Source: Gammaproteobacteria bacterium
GTDB taxonomy: Bacteria; Pseudomonadota; Gammaproteobacteria; Steroidobacterales; GCA-2729495
NCBI GenBank assembly: GCA_030426355.1
Contig: JAUHYQ010000003.1
Coordinates: 310,001-374,000 of the forward strand
Direction: 5' to 3'
DNA: 64,000 nucleotides
The notes beneath the pieces are model-generated. The model did no database searches and was not told the origin of the DNA. It worked only from the letters and a program-made list of their open reading frames with translations. Positions 25,831-34,191 of the stretch are shown piece after piece. How positions within the stretch are numbered: position 1 is the first letter of the stretch; each line of letters starts with the position of its first letter. Position numbers and translations under genes: made by a program.

Positions 25831-25916
25831 TGGGGTCGGAGTAAAAATAATTGGGGTCGGAGTAAAAATGGCATCACCAACAATTGGGGTCGGAGTAAAA
25901 ATGGCATCACCGCCAT
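25831..25916. repeat. Direct repeats, including a 33-bp tandem pair
   Basis: The 18-mer TGGGGTCGGAGTAAAAAT occurs at 25831, 25852 and 25885. The last two belong to consecutive 33-base units (25851-25883 and 25884-25916) that share the first 28 bases, including ATGGCATCACC. The second unit runs into the last codons of the minus-strand hydrolase. No transposase or terminal inverted repeat accompanies it. Similar GGGGTCGGAGTAAA words are scattered in some gammaproteobacterial genomes. Confidence 0.85.
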
Positions 25917-26860
25917 TGGGGGGCCGCTTCGATCATGGCCTTTGCGACCGGGACCGCGCCTTCTTCATGCACATAGTGGCCTGAATCGGCAACTTCTACG
26001 ACATCCACACGCGTGTTGCTCAGGCCCTCGATCAATTGCTGCAGTTCTGCATCATCCTTGTTGCGATCCTGTTTGCCCCAGGCAATGAGCGTCGGTACGG
26101 TTACCTGCGCCAGCGGTGCCAATCCGACCGGGTCTTCATACTGCCCCATCATGCTGGTGGCACCGACAAGATAATCGTCCGTGCGGGCTGCGAGTTGCAG
26201 GTCGTCCATGACCTGTTCTGTCACGATATCCGGATTTACGTATGACACCTTGAGAAAGCTTTCGCGAAATTCACGATCACCGAATTGTTTGGCTGCGATG
26301 CGCTGGAACGGAAAGGGCAGGTAGCGGGTGATCTTCGGTACCCCGTCGTTGATGATGCCGGGGTTCATCAATATCAGCCCGCTCACTTCCGGCTCGTTGA
26401 CGGCCATCAGCAGCGCGATGGCGCCGCCCATTGAGTGACCGCCTACCGCGTAGCGCTTCAGACCAATGGCACGAGCGAACGCGCCCATGGCGCTCGCCAT
26501 GCCGCCGGCCCGATAGTCGAAGTCGGCCGGTTTTGCCGACAGGCCGAAACCGGGCATGTCTGCGGCGATAACGTAGAAGTCATCGGCCAGCAGCGGCGCA
26601 AGCAGTCTGAAGGACTGCAGGCTGTTGCCCATGCCATGCAGCAGCAGGACATTGGGTTTGTCAGGTGCCGGCGTGCCATAACTGCGGTAGCGAAACTCCA
26701 GGCCGCTGGCCGTGGCGAACTTGTCTTCAGCGGTTGCGAGTTCCCTTGCACTGACGGTTTCCCCCCCGGTGGGCCAGTAAGCGTAAGCAATCAGGCCTAG
26801 GTACAGCACGCCAATGATCAGTATCAGGGTTGATACCAGACGCTTCAGAATTTTGGTCAT
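25907..26860 (-). CDS. Alpha/beta hydrolase, membrane-anchored
   Basis: This 317-residue protein has an N-terminal hydrophobic helix (about residues 8-28, signal anchor) followed by an alpha/beta hydrolase domain. The oxyanion motif LLHGMGNS, nucleophile Ser in GGHSMGG, Asp in WGKQDRN and His in DSGHYVHEE give a complete triad. It is probably an esterase or lipase-like enzyme outside the cytoplasm; the substrate is unknown. Its last codons lie within the tandem repeat at 25884-25916, so its present C-terminus may be repeat-derived. Confidence 0.85.
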   Translation of the reverse strand: MTKILKRLVSTLILIIGVLYLGLIAYAYWPTGGETVSARELATAEDKFATASGLEFRYRSYGTPAPDKPNVLLLHGMGNSLQSFRLLAPLLADDFYVIAADMPGFGLSAKPADFDYRAGGMASAMGAFARAIGLKRYAVGGHSMGGAIALLMAVNEPEVSGLILMNPGIINDGVPKITRYLPFPFQRIAAKQFGDREFRESFLKVSYVNPDIVTEQVMDDLQLAARTDDYLVGATSMMGQYEDPVGLAPLAQVTVPTLIAWGKQDRNKDDAELQQLIEGLSNTRVDVVEVADSGHYVHEEGAVPVAKAMIEAAPQWR

Positions 26861-26893
26861 TAGGAATTTCCCGCGTTATTTGGCGACAGAACG

Positions 26894-27670
26894 TCAGGTC
26901 GCCGAGTCTCGGATAAAAGTGGGCGTTGCCGGCGTGGACATGTCAGCGCAGTAACTGTAGCCGGCTACCCGGTATTTTTTCAGTTGCTTTGCTTCGGTGA
27001 TGCCCCGACGGATGATCCAGGCGGCCATCTGGCCGCGGGCTTTTTTGGCGTAAAAGCTGATGATTTTGTACTTGCCGTTGGTCAGGTCTTTAAAGACGGG
27101 GGAAATAATTTCTGCGTCCAGCTGACGCTTATGCACGGCTTTGAAATATTCATTGGAGGCGAGGTTGACCACGGTGTTCGCCTTGAGTGACTTGAGTTGC
27201 CTGTTGAGGCTTTCTGTAATCGCATTACCCCAGAACTCATACAGGTTTTTGCCCCGCGCATTGGCAAACTTTGTGCCCATTTCGAGCCGGTAGGGCTGAA
27301 TTAAATCCATTGGCCGTAAAACGCCGTAAAGGCCGGACAATATGCGCAGATGTTTCTGAGCGAATTTCAGTTCTGCCGTGGAAAAATCCCCGGCTTCGAG
27401 CCCGGTGTAGACGTCGCCTTTGAACGCGAACACGGCCTGCCTGGCATTTTCGCGCGTAAACGGCGTGTGCCAGTCCATAAATCTCTCAAAGTTCAGCAGA
27501 CCAAGCTTTTCACTGATATTCATCAGTGATGACACGCCATCCGGTGTCAATGCCTGTAGCTCGCTTATCAGCGCTTCCGATTGTGGCAGAAATTCCGGTT
27601 GGGTAGCGCCGCGGGCTTTGACAGGCGTTTCGAAATCCAGTGTTTTCGCAGGAGAGATAAGAATAAGCAT
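26894..27670 (-). CDS. yaaA: Peroxide stress protein YaaA
   Basis: The ATG at 27670 gives MLILISPAKTLDFETP, the invariant YaaA N-terminus, and 258 residues in all; an upstream in-frame start adds a non-conserved tail. The segments GLLNFERFM, LSGLYGVLRPMDLIQPYRLEM and NLASNEYFKAV fit the family (DUF328). YaaA lowers free iron and DNA damage under hydrogen peroxide, and the fold binds DNA. It lies 33 bases upstream of the hydrolase start in the same direction. Confidence 0.95.
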   Translation of the reverse strand: MLILISPAKTLDFETPVKARGATQPEFLPQSEALISELQALTPDGVSSLMNISEKLGLLNFERFMDWHTPFTRENARQAVFAFKGDVYTGLEAGDFSTAELKFAQKHLRILSGLYGVLRPMDLIQPYRLEMGTKFANARGKNLYEFWGNAITESLNRQLKSLKANTVVNLASNEYFKAVHKRQLDAEIISPVFKDLTNGKYKIISFYAKKARGQMAAWIIRRGITEAKQLKKYRVAGYSYCADMSTPATPTFIRDSAT

Positions 27671-27746
27671 GGTGCTTATTCTTACTGATGGCGCGTCGTG
27701 CGTAAACCGGCCAGATTGCGCGCCGGCAAGAACCCGGGGAACCCCT

Positions 27747-28235
27747 TTATGCGGGCTCGCTGGCCTTGCGTCCCGGTACGAAGTCTGAGTAAACGTAGAC
27801 AGGAATATCGAGCTCACCCAGCTGATTCTCGATCAGCGGCCGAACCTCATCCCAGCTCAGGCCGCCAACTCCGGTTGCGAGCTTAGGCACCGCGACAGAC
27901 TGCAGCTGTTCCTTTTTGATGATTTTTTTCAGGGACCGCAGTGCCGCATTGACCGACCGGGTCGATGCTTTGCCAGGCCGCGCGCCATGGCCATAACCGC
28001 CCTCCTGGGTAATCAGGTTGACGATGCGCTTACCGTCGGCACTGGCCCATATCCATGCATCACCCGGGTTGCGTTGCTGGGTATGACACCAATGGTGATA
28101 GTCCTTGTGCATGGCCGGGTAGTCTTTGTGCAGCGCCAGAGCGAGGCCTTGGTCCATGGGGTCGTTGGCTGCCAACCCGTGGGCAATGGCTTGTGCGTCG
28201 CTCAGTAAGATGTCGCCGGATACTTCGTGCAGCAT
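27747..28235 (-). CDS. Macro-domain protein, ADP-ribose binding
   Basis: This 162-residue protein is a single macro domain. GDILLSDAQAIAHGLAAND is the adenosine-binding strand, and VPKLATGVGGLSWDEVRPLI is the phosphate-binding loop (GVGG-type). Such domains bind or hydrolyse ADP-ribose groups. It is closer to the stand-alone TARG1/DarG-like and YmdB-like group than to multidomain proteins. No DarT toxin gene is adjacent, which argues against a simple toxin-antitoxin pair. Its neighbour yaaA suggests a stress context only. Confidence 0.85.
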   Translation of the reverse strand: MLHEVSGDILLSDAQAIAHGLAANDPMDQGLALALHKDYPAMHKDYHHWCHTQQRNPGDAWIWASADGKRIVNLITQEGGYGHGARPGKASTRSVNAALRSLKKIIKKEQLQSVAVPKLATGVGGLSWDEVRPLIENQLGELDIPVYVYSDFVPGRKASEPA

Positions 28236-28331
28236 GCCTTTCCCCTTATGGATATATATGCTCAGGTTAGCAGTCGCGCACAGCGCCGCCTGTACGGGCT
28301 TTCCGAAGCGTCAGGCGCTCTGCGCCGGGGC

Positions 28332-28847
28332 TTAAGGGTTGAGCAGTGCGTCGACTTTGCTGGAGAATTCGGCTGCGGAATATTTGCCTTGCAGCCGCTC
28401 AGCTAAAGTACCGTCGCGAGCAAAAAGGTAGCTGGTCGGAAGCACCTCGTTCCACCCGTTGTCCACGACACTGACGATATCGTCCATGTCGTACTCAGTA
28501 CTGATGTAACTGCGGAACTCCGGGAACCATTTCTGCATGAACGGTTTAACCGTGCTTTCAAGGGTTTCAATTTCGTCTAGCGACACTGCCACCAGCTTGA
28601 AGCCCTGCGGCCCATAGGTTTTTTGCAGCTCCATGAACAGTGGAATTTCTTCCAGGCAGGGTTTACACCAGGTGGCCCAGAAATTGACCAGTACAACAGC
28701 ATCCCTGTCGGCCTGAACCGTTTCGAGCGCAACGCGCAGACCGTTTGCATCAATGGCCGTTAATCTTGCATCCCCGTCAGCTGCCCAGATTCCGTGCGAT
28801 GCGGCAAGCAGTGTAACCGCCGCGAATGTCTGCAGTGCAGCGCGCAT
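28332..28847 (-). CDS. TlpA-family periplasmic thioredoxin-like protein
   Basis: A signal peptide (residues 1-23, WAA) precedes a 171-residue TlpA/ResA-type fold. The redox motif is Cys61-Lys-Pro-Cys64 in FWATWCKPCLEEIP, and the cis-Pro loop is in LPTSYLF. Family members reduce disulfides of periplasmic proteins such as apocytochromes or copper-site proteins. The gene lies 25 bases downstream of the sialidase-fold gene with its CPCC motif on the same strand, which makes that protein a possible client. Confidence 0.9.
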   Translation of the reverse strand: MRAALQTFAAVTLLAASHGIWAADGDARLTAIDANGLRVALETVQADRDAVVLVNFWATWCKPCLEEIPLFMELQKTYGPQGFKLVAVSLDEIETLESTVKPFMQKWFPEFRSYISTEYDMDDIVSVVDNGWNEVLPTSYLFARDGTLAERLQGKYSAAEFSSKVDALLNP

Positions 28848-28872
28848 AAGTCTTAAGCTTAGCCGAGCCGCA

Positions 28873-30210
28873 TCAGCGGCTGCTCAGTTTGGCGAGTGGC
28901 GAGGGTAATTTGGTAACAAAGACCTCTTCGTTTTCCTGCTCCCACGTTACGTAGACGCTGCCATCCGCCGCGACCGCGCTGGCCGGGTGCATCGATTTAC
29001 CCGCCGGTGTGGCGACTTCAACCGGTGCGGACAGTGATTTGCCCTGATCGGTGGATGTGCTCGTGTAGAGGCGTCGCCCGGCATCGGTTTTAGCGTGCCA
29101 GACCAGCCGCACGTTACCGCTACTGTCGGCCGTGAGTGCGGGTGCATCAGCGATTGCGGCTGCGGCGTGAACCTGCTGTTTACCGCTAAAGGTATTGCCG
29201 CCGTCGGTGGATACGGTGAAATATAGCCCGGCCGGGTCTTCCCCACCGGTGTAAGTGGCGGCGTAGACCACATCGCCGCTGACAGCCATTTCAGTTGGCT
29301 TCAGCGGGCAGCCGTCAATCGGCCATGGATCCAGATCCAGTCTGCCGGCCATATCGAAACTGCGGCCACCGTCGGTTGACCGAACCAGCTGGCTGTCGCG
29401 ACCGTCCTCGAACAGGTAACGCATGCCCATCAGAGCGGCATCTTTGCTGAATGCCAGTGTCAGCTGGCAACAGGGGCATACCCGGTTGCCTTTAACCGCC
29501 ATGATTTCTTCACTGAAGCTTTTGCCGTCGTCTGTCGATACCACCACGATGGCATCGGCGCCGTCTGCTGAGTCACGCATGGTTGAAACGTTCTGCCAGG
29601 CGGCAATGACCGTTCCATCCGGGGCTACACCCATGGTGCCAAAGGAGTTCGTTGCTGCCAGACCTTCACCGAGCACGTCTTCGCGGTCTTTCAGCACTGG
29701 ACGGTTCATGGTGATCGGCGCGGAAAAGCTCTTGCCGTTATCGGTTGATCGGCGATAGCGCGCGCTGACTATGTCTTTGTCTAAATCCGCCGAGCGATCA
29801 TTGGCGGGATAGAAAACATGGATGGTTCCGGCAGGGCCTACCTCAATGCGTGGCTTGCTAACCGAGAAGCCCCATACTTCGCCATCGGCATCATTCACGC
29901 GCACCGGTTTGCTCCAACTCTTGCCGCCGTCTTCGGAGCGCGCAAAATAAAGATCGGTGGACGACAGGTGACTGTGTTCGCCGGGTTTACGGGGTTTGGG
30001 CGGCGGACGATCGGCCGTCAGGCCTTTATCGAGCCAGATGACGTTGATAGCGCCGTCCGGGCCGATCGCGATTTCGGGGCTGATGGCGCGTCGCCCTTCC
30101 TCGCTGACTCGCAAGGTTTCGGCCGACGCGGTGGCGTTAAAAGCGAGCAACGCAAGGATCACCCCGAAGACTGAAAGAAACCGTGATGCAAAAGAATTTC
30201 TGTACCGCAT
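28873..30210 (-). CDS. Secreted sialidase-fold beta-propeller protein with CPCC motif
   Basis: A signal peptide (residues 1-30, ASA) is followed by repeated Asp-box motifs (for example SEDGGKSWS, STDNGKSFS, STDDGKSFS, STDGGRSFD, STDGGNTFS, STDQGKSLS), which build a six-bladed propeller. Sialidase catalytic residues (the Arg triad and Tyr/Glu pair) cannot be assigned, so calling it an exo-alpha-sialidase would be too specific. Cys245, Cys247 and Cys248 form CPCC, an unusual cluster suited to metal or disulfide chemistry. The neighbouring TlpA-like gene may serve it. Confidence 0.75.
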   Translation of the reverse strand: MRYRNSFASRFLSVFGVILALLAFNATASAETLRVSEEGRRAISPEIAIGPDGAINVIWLDKGLTADRPPPKPRKPGEHSHLSSTDLYFARSEDGGKSWSKPVRVNDADGEVWGFSVSKPRIEVGPAGTIHVFYPANDRSADLDKDIVSARYRRSTDNGKSFSAPITMNRPVLKDREDVLGEGLAATNSFGTMGVAPDGTVIAAWQNVSTMRDSADGADAIVVVSTDDGKSFSEEIMAVKGNRVCPCCQLTLAFSKDAALMGMRYLFEDGRDSQLVRSTDGGRSFDMAGRLDLDPWPIDGCPLKPTEMAVSGDVVYAATYTGGEDPAGLYFTVSTDGGNTFSGKQQVHAAAAIADAPALTADSSGNVRLVWHAKTDAGRRLYTSTSTDQGKSLSAPVEVATPAGKSMHPASAVAADGSVYVTWEQENEEVFVTKLPSPLAKLSSR

Positions 30211-30343
30211 GATTTACTCCCGCGGCGGGTATACCGCGCAGCGAACACCAAGATAATCAACATTATAGCGGTTGCCCGGCAACGGCAAGTCCTGCGCTAC
30301 ACTGCGCTCCGACAGGCGGCGAGTGACCGCCGGGAGAATAACA

Positions 30344-31405
30344 ATGGCTGTAAACCCCACCCCTGAAATGGTTCGCGAGGACGGTACATACCCCACGGTA
30401 GACCTGCGTCGCGACATGATTTTCGTCAGTGCCGTGCAGACCCGTGTAGGTGGCGTCAACGGTGCCAATCCGGGTCCGGATATTGAACGCAACCTGCAGT
30501 ATTTTCTGGAGTGTATCGATATTGCGCAAAGTGGCGGCCCGCCGAGCGACCTGCTGGTGTTTCATGAATTTCCGATCACGGGTTTCAGCCAGTGGACGAA
30601 GGAACAGCACTACGAGCTGGCTATTACTCTGGACGGACCGGAAATTGCCGCGGTTGCGGCCAAGGCCAAACAATACAATTGCTACATCGTCTTTGGCGCC
30701 TACTTTAAAGATGAGCAGGATTGGCCCGGTCACGTCTTGCATCAGATGATTCTGATGGGGCCTCAGGGCGTTGTTGCAAATCACTGGAAGCAGCGGAATT
30801 TGCGCGGTATGTGGCCCGTCGAACAATACACAACCACGATTTACGATGTTTACGACCGGTTTGTCGAAATGTACGGATTGGATGCCGTTGTGCCGGTCGT
30901 GCAGACCGATATCGGCAATATTGCGATGTCGGCAGTGCAGTTTGAGCCGGAATTATTTCGCTGCATGGCCATGAAAGGCGCGGAAATTGTTTGCCGGGTC
31001 GCGACAGGGGGGTTCGAGTATCACGACTTCCGTCTGACTTCGTATCACAACAGCGTCTATACCATTGCCACGAATAATTGCGTGAATACCGGCGAACGCC
31101 TGCCGGGTTTTTTTGACGACACGAACTACGGTTCGGCGGGCAATTCAGCCATCTTCGGGCCGCGCGGTATAGAAATCGAGAATTGCGGCGTGTTTGAAAC
31201 CCGGCGTACTACGATGATTCCGATCGCGCACTTTCGGGCCAAGCACCGGATTCCCGATGTGCATATGGATTTGTATCGCCCCGTGTTCGATCAATACCGA
31301 ACCCGCTACGACCACAGCTCCTACCTAGAGCACGTGCCGGGCGACAAAATGGAAGCCACTAAACAGTTCCAGAAGAACACCCGCTGGATTCACAACTGGA
31401 TGTAG
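30344..31405 (+). CDS. Nitrilase-superfamily protein lacking the catalytic Cys
   Basis: The ATG at 30344 gives 353 residues with the carbon-nitrogen hydrolase fold. Glu75 (FHEFPITG) and Lys149 (NHWKQRN) match the catalytic Glu and Lys. The nucleophile position, Cys before FPE in relatives such as amidase AmiE, is Ser196 in AMSAVQFEPELFR here, and no Cys is near. The following MKGAEIVCRVATGGFEY is AmiE-like. It is either a non-canonical amidase or a binding/structural homologue. It diverges from the sialidase-fold gene. Confidence 0.8.
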   Translation: MAVNPTPEMVREDGTYPTVDLRRDMIFVSAVQTRVGGVNGANPGPDIERNLQYFLECIDIAQSGGPPSDLLVFHEFPITGFSQWTKEQHYELAITLDGPEIAAVAAKAKQYNCYIVFGAYFKDEQDWPGHVLHQMILMGPQGVVANHWKQRNLRGMWPVEQYTTTIYDVYDRFVEMYGLDAVVPVVQTDIGNIAMSAVQFEPELFRCMAMKGAEIVCRVATGGFEYHDFRLTSYHNSVYTIATNNCVNTGERLPGFFDDTNYGSAGNSAIFGPRGIEIENCGVFETRRTTMIPIAHFRAKHRIPDVHMDLYRPVFDQYRTRYDHSSYLEHVPGDKMEATKQFQKNTRWIHNWM

Positions 31406-31451
31406 CTAAGCCGCCGGGAATGCGCTCGGAGCCCGAACATGCTATCTTGCT

Positions 31452-31492
31452 GCGCCTGTCAGTCTTCCGTGAACGGCAGGCTGTGCAGGCGC
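31452..31492 (+). other. Stable hairpin in the leader of the polysaccharide operon
   Basis: GCGCCTG (31452-31458) and CAGGCGC (31486-31492) are exact complements, and the interior (CAGTCTTCCGT / ACGGCAGGCTG) pairs with one internal mismatch and one G-U pair around a GA turn. There is no T tract, so it is not a standard terminator. It lies 87 bases before the first codon of the exporter. It could be an attenuator, a protein-binding site or a stabilising leader; nothing else in the 174-base gap stands out. Confidence 0.5.
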
Positions 31493-31579
31493 GGCTACTG
31501 GAAGCATCACCAGAAGCACCTTAACAAAGAGCGCCATAATAATAAGAAACTATCTACATGACGGCAGGTCACAGCGCGC

Positions 31580-34189
31580 ATGACTTTTAGTACCCGACTG
31601 CAATCGGTCATATTATTTTTGGTATGGCTTACGCTTGCGAGCACTTTTTCCGTCGCGGTTCGGGCACAATCCCCGGCCGAACTCGATCCGGTGCAGCTAA
31701 ACCTTCTGCAAAAAATGTCACCCAGTGAACGGGAAGCCTTGCTGAACAATTTTCTGAGTTCTGGCGGCAGCGTGGCGCAATCGCCCTTGGTATTTCCCCA
31801 ATTGCTCACCAGTGAGCAGGATGATGGGGCTCCGCCGGCCGAGATCGTGATTTACGATGCCGAAGGCAATCCGCTGTTGGACGAATACGGCAAGCCGGTG
31901 GTTATTACCCCGGAAACGCTGGACGAGTTGAAAGCGCAATCAGCCGCTAGCAATGCTGAAAGTGACGTGCCTTTTTTCGAGCGTGAAATTCGCCTGACAC
32001 CGTTCGGGTACGACTTGTTTGAAGGCGTGCCGACCACCTTCGCTCCGGCGACCGACATTCCCGTGCCGAATGAGTACCGCATGGGGCCAGGCGATACACT
32101 GGATGTGCAGTTGTTTGGCAAGGAAAATCGTCAATACAGCCTGGTGGTAACCCGTGACGGCACCATTAACTTCCCGAGTATCGGCCCGATCAATGTCATG
32201 GGCCGCAGTTTTCAGGAGCTTAAACAGGACATCCTGGATCGCGTAGCGGAACAATTGATAGGCACCAGCGCTGCAGTCACGATGGGTTCATTGCGGTCAA
32301 TAAATGTTGTGGTGGCCGGTGATGCCAAGCGGCCCGGTTCTTACACTGTCAGCGGTTTGTCCACCATCACCAATGCATTGTTTGTCAGCGGTGGTGTCAG
32401 CGATGTGGGGTCGTTGCGGAAAATCCAGTTAAAGCGCGACGGCAGGGTGGTCACCACGCTGGACCTTTACGATTTGCTGCTGGGTGGTGATGCGCGTGAT
32501 GACCAGCGGCTGGAAAGCGGCGATGTGATTTTTATTCCGCCCATCGGTGCCACAGTCGGCATTGGCGGGTACGTAAAACGGCCGGCCATTTATGAGTTGC
32601 GCGGCAAGACCGCGAGCGCCAGTGCGGTGATCGATTTAGCCGGTGGTTTGCGTGCCGATGCGTATCCCGAAGGTGCCCGCCTGGAAAGGATTGAGGGCGA
32701 CTGGCGACGGTCGTTCCGCGGCATTGACCTGAATACTACGCAGGGCCGGGAGCAGTCGGTGCAGGCCGGCGATATCTTGCTGGTGCCCCCGGTACTGCTT
32801 GATTTTGATGACGGTTTGAGCCTCGTCGGCCATGTGAAACGGCCGGGCAGTTTTGAATGGCGTCCGGACATGCGGCTGACCGATCTTATTCATAGCCTGG
32901 ACGACTTATTGCCGCAGGCCGATCTGGAATACGTGCTGATTCGTCGCGAGACGCGCCCCGAAAAGCGCGTTCAGGTTATTTCCGCCAACCTTGCCGAGGC
33001 GTTGCGCAATCCGAATGCGACGGAGAACGTGGCTTTGCAGGCGCGCGACCGGGCATACGTTTTCTCGCTGGTGGACGACCCGGAGAACCCGTTTAGCCGA
33101 AGCGTGGTTGTGAGCGGTCTGCTGGAAGAACTGAGCCGGCAGTCGGGGGCCGACACGCCCTATGAGCGGGTGACGGTGCGCGGCGAAGTTCGGGTTCCCG
33201 GTGAGTACCCCTACGAAGCGGGCATGCGTGTCAGCGATTTGCTGCGGGCTTCCGGGGCGTTGCTGGAGTCGGCATACACCGATTCAGCCGAGCTCACGCG
33301 GTACAGCGTAATCGGGCAGAACACGCGCACTTCCGAGCTGGTCGAACTGAGCCTCACCGATGTGCTGAGCGGCAACAGTGAACTTGATGCGCTGCTGCGT
33401 CCGGGCGACTTTCTTACCGTGCGTCGCATTCAGGATTGGGCGAATGAAGACACCATTACCCTTGAAGGTGAAGTTCGTTATCCCGGTACCTATTCGATTC
33501 GGCAGGGCGAAACCCTGTCGTCAGTAATTAAGCGTGCCGGCGGTCTGACCGATGCCGCGTTTGCTGAGGGCAGTGTTTTTCTGCGTGAGGAGCTGAGACT
33601 GCGTGAGCAGCAGCAGCTGGCCACTCTGCGCGAGCGCTTGCGTAGCGATATTGCGTCAATCTCGTTGCAGGCAGCCACTACACTGGAAGACACCTCAGTC
33701 GTTGATGCCAAAAGCGTGGGTACGGCCTTGCTGGCATCGCTCAATTCCATAGATGCAACCGGCCGCCTGGTAATTGATTTGCCAGCCTTGCTGGCTGAAG
33801 GGGGTGAGGCTGTCGATGTGTTGCTCAAAGACGGTGATCAACTGCTCATTCCGAAACAGACACAGGCGGTCACGGTGATCGGCGAGGTTCAGTTTGCCAC
33901 CTCTCATCTGTATGCCGAAAAACTAAAGCGTGACGACTATATTGATCGCAGTGGCGGACTGGCCCCCAATGCGGCTAAGAAAGGCATCTATGTAGTGCGT
34001 GCCAACGGTGCCGTGCTGGCAGCCGGCCGCAAATGGGGCGGTGAGGCTACACAGATTCAGCCGGGTGATACGATCGTTGTGCCTCTGGATACCCAGCGTG
34101 GCTTCAGGTTGCAATCCTGGGCCAGCATTACCAAGATCGCATACAACACCGCAGTTGCTGTCGCGGCCATTAACGGTATCTCTAACTAG
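31580..34189 (+). CDS. SLBB-rich polysaccharide export outer-membrane protein (Wza-like)
   Basis: This 869-residue protein has a signal peptide (residues 1 to about 33), a low-complexity N-terminal region, a Poly_export domain (from YRMGPGDTLDVQLFGKE) and about six SLBB units (for example VAGDAKRPGSYTV, GGYVKRPAIYEL, VGHVKRPGSFEW, RGEVRVPGEYPY, EGEVRYPGTYSI, IGEVQFATSHLY). A typical Wza is about 380 residues with two SLBB units, so this is an extended form. It would form the periplasmic-outer-membrane conduit for a polysaccharide. It heads the export operon, 2 bases before the Wzz-like gene. Confidence 0.9.
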   Translation: MTFSTRLQSVILFLVWLTLASTFSVAVRAQSPAELDPVQLNLLQKMSPSEREALLNNFLSSGGSVAQSPLVFPQLLTSEQDDGAPPAEIVIYDAEGNPLLDEYGKPVVITPETLDELKAQSAASNAESDVPFFEREIRLTPFGYDLFEGVPTTFAPATDIPVPNEYRMGPGDTLDVQLFGKENRQYSLVVTRDGTINFPSIGPINVMGRSFQELKQDILDRVAEQLIGTSAAVTMGSLRSINVVVAGDAKRPGSYTVSGLSTITNALFVSGGVSDVGSLRKIQLKRDGRVVTTLDLYDLLLGGDARDDQRLESGDVIFIPPIGATVGIGGYVKRPAIYELRGKTASASAVIDLAGGLRADAYPEGARLERIEGDWRRSFRGIDLNTTQGREQSVQAGDILLVPPVLLDFDDGLSLVGHVKRPGSFEWRPDMRLTDLIHSLDDLLPQADLEYVLIRRETRPEKRVQVISANLAEALRNPNATENVALQARDRAYVFSLVDDPENPFSRSVVVSGLLEELSRQSGADTPYERVTVRGEVRVPGEYPYEAGMRVSDLLRASGALLESAYTDSAELTRYSVIGQNTRTSELVELSLTDVLSGNSELDALLRPGDFLTVRRIQDWANEDTITLEGEVRYPGTYSIRQGETLSSVIKRAGGLTDAAFAEGSVFLREELRLREQQQLATLRERLRSDIASISLQAATTLEDTSVVDAKSVGTALLASLNSIDATGRLVIDLPALLAEGGEAVDVLLKDGDQLLIPKQTQAVTVIGEVQFATSHLYAEKLKRDDYIDRSGGLAPNAAKKGIYVVRANGAVLAAGRKWGGEATQIQPGDTIVVPLDTQRGFRLQSWASITKIAYNTAVAVAAINGISN

Positions 34190-34191
34190 TC

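Noticed and set aside
25831-25916. Possible CRISPR array
   Set aside because: Units are directly abutting 33-mers with no spacers, and no cas gene is near.
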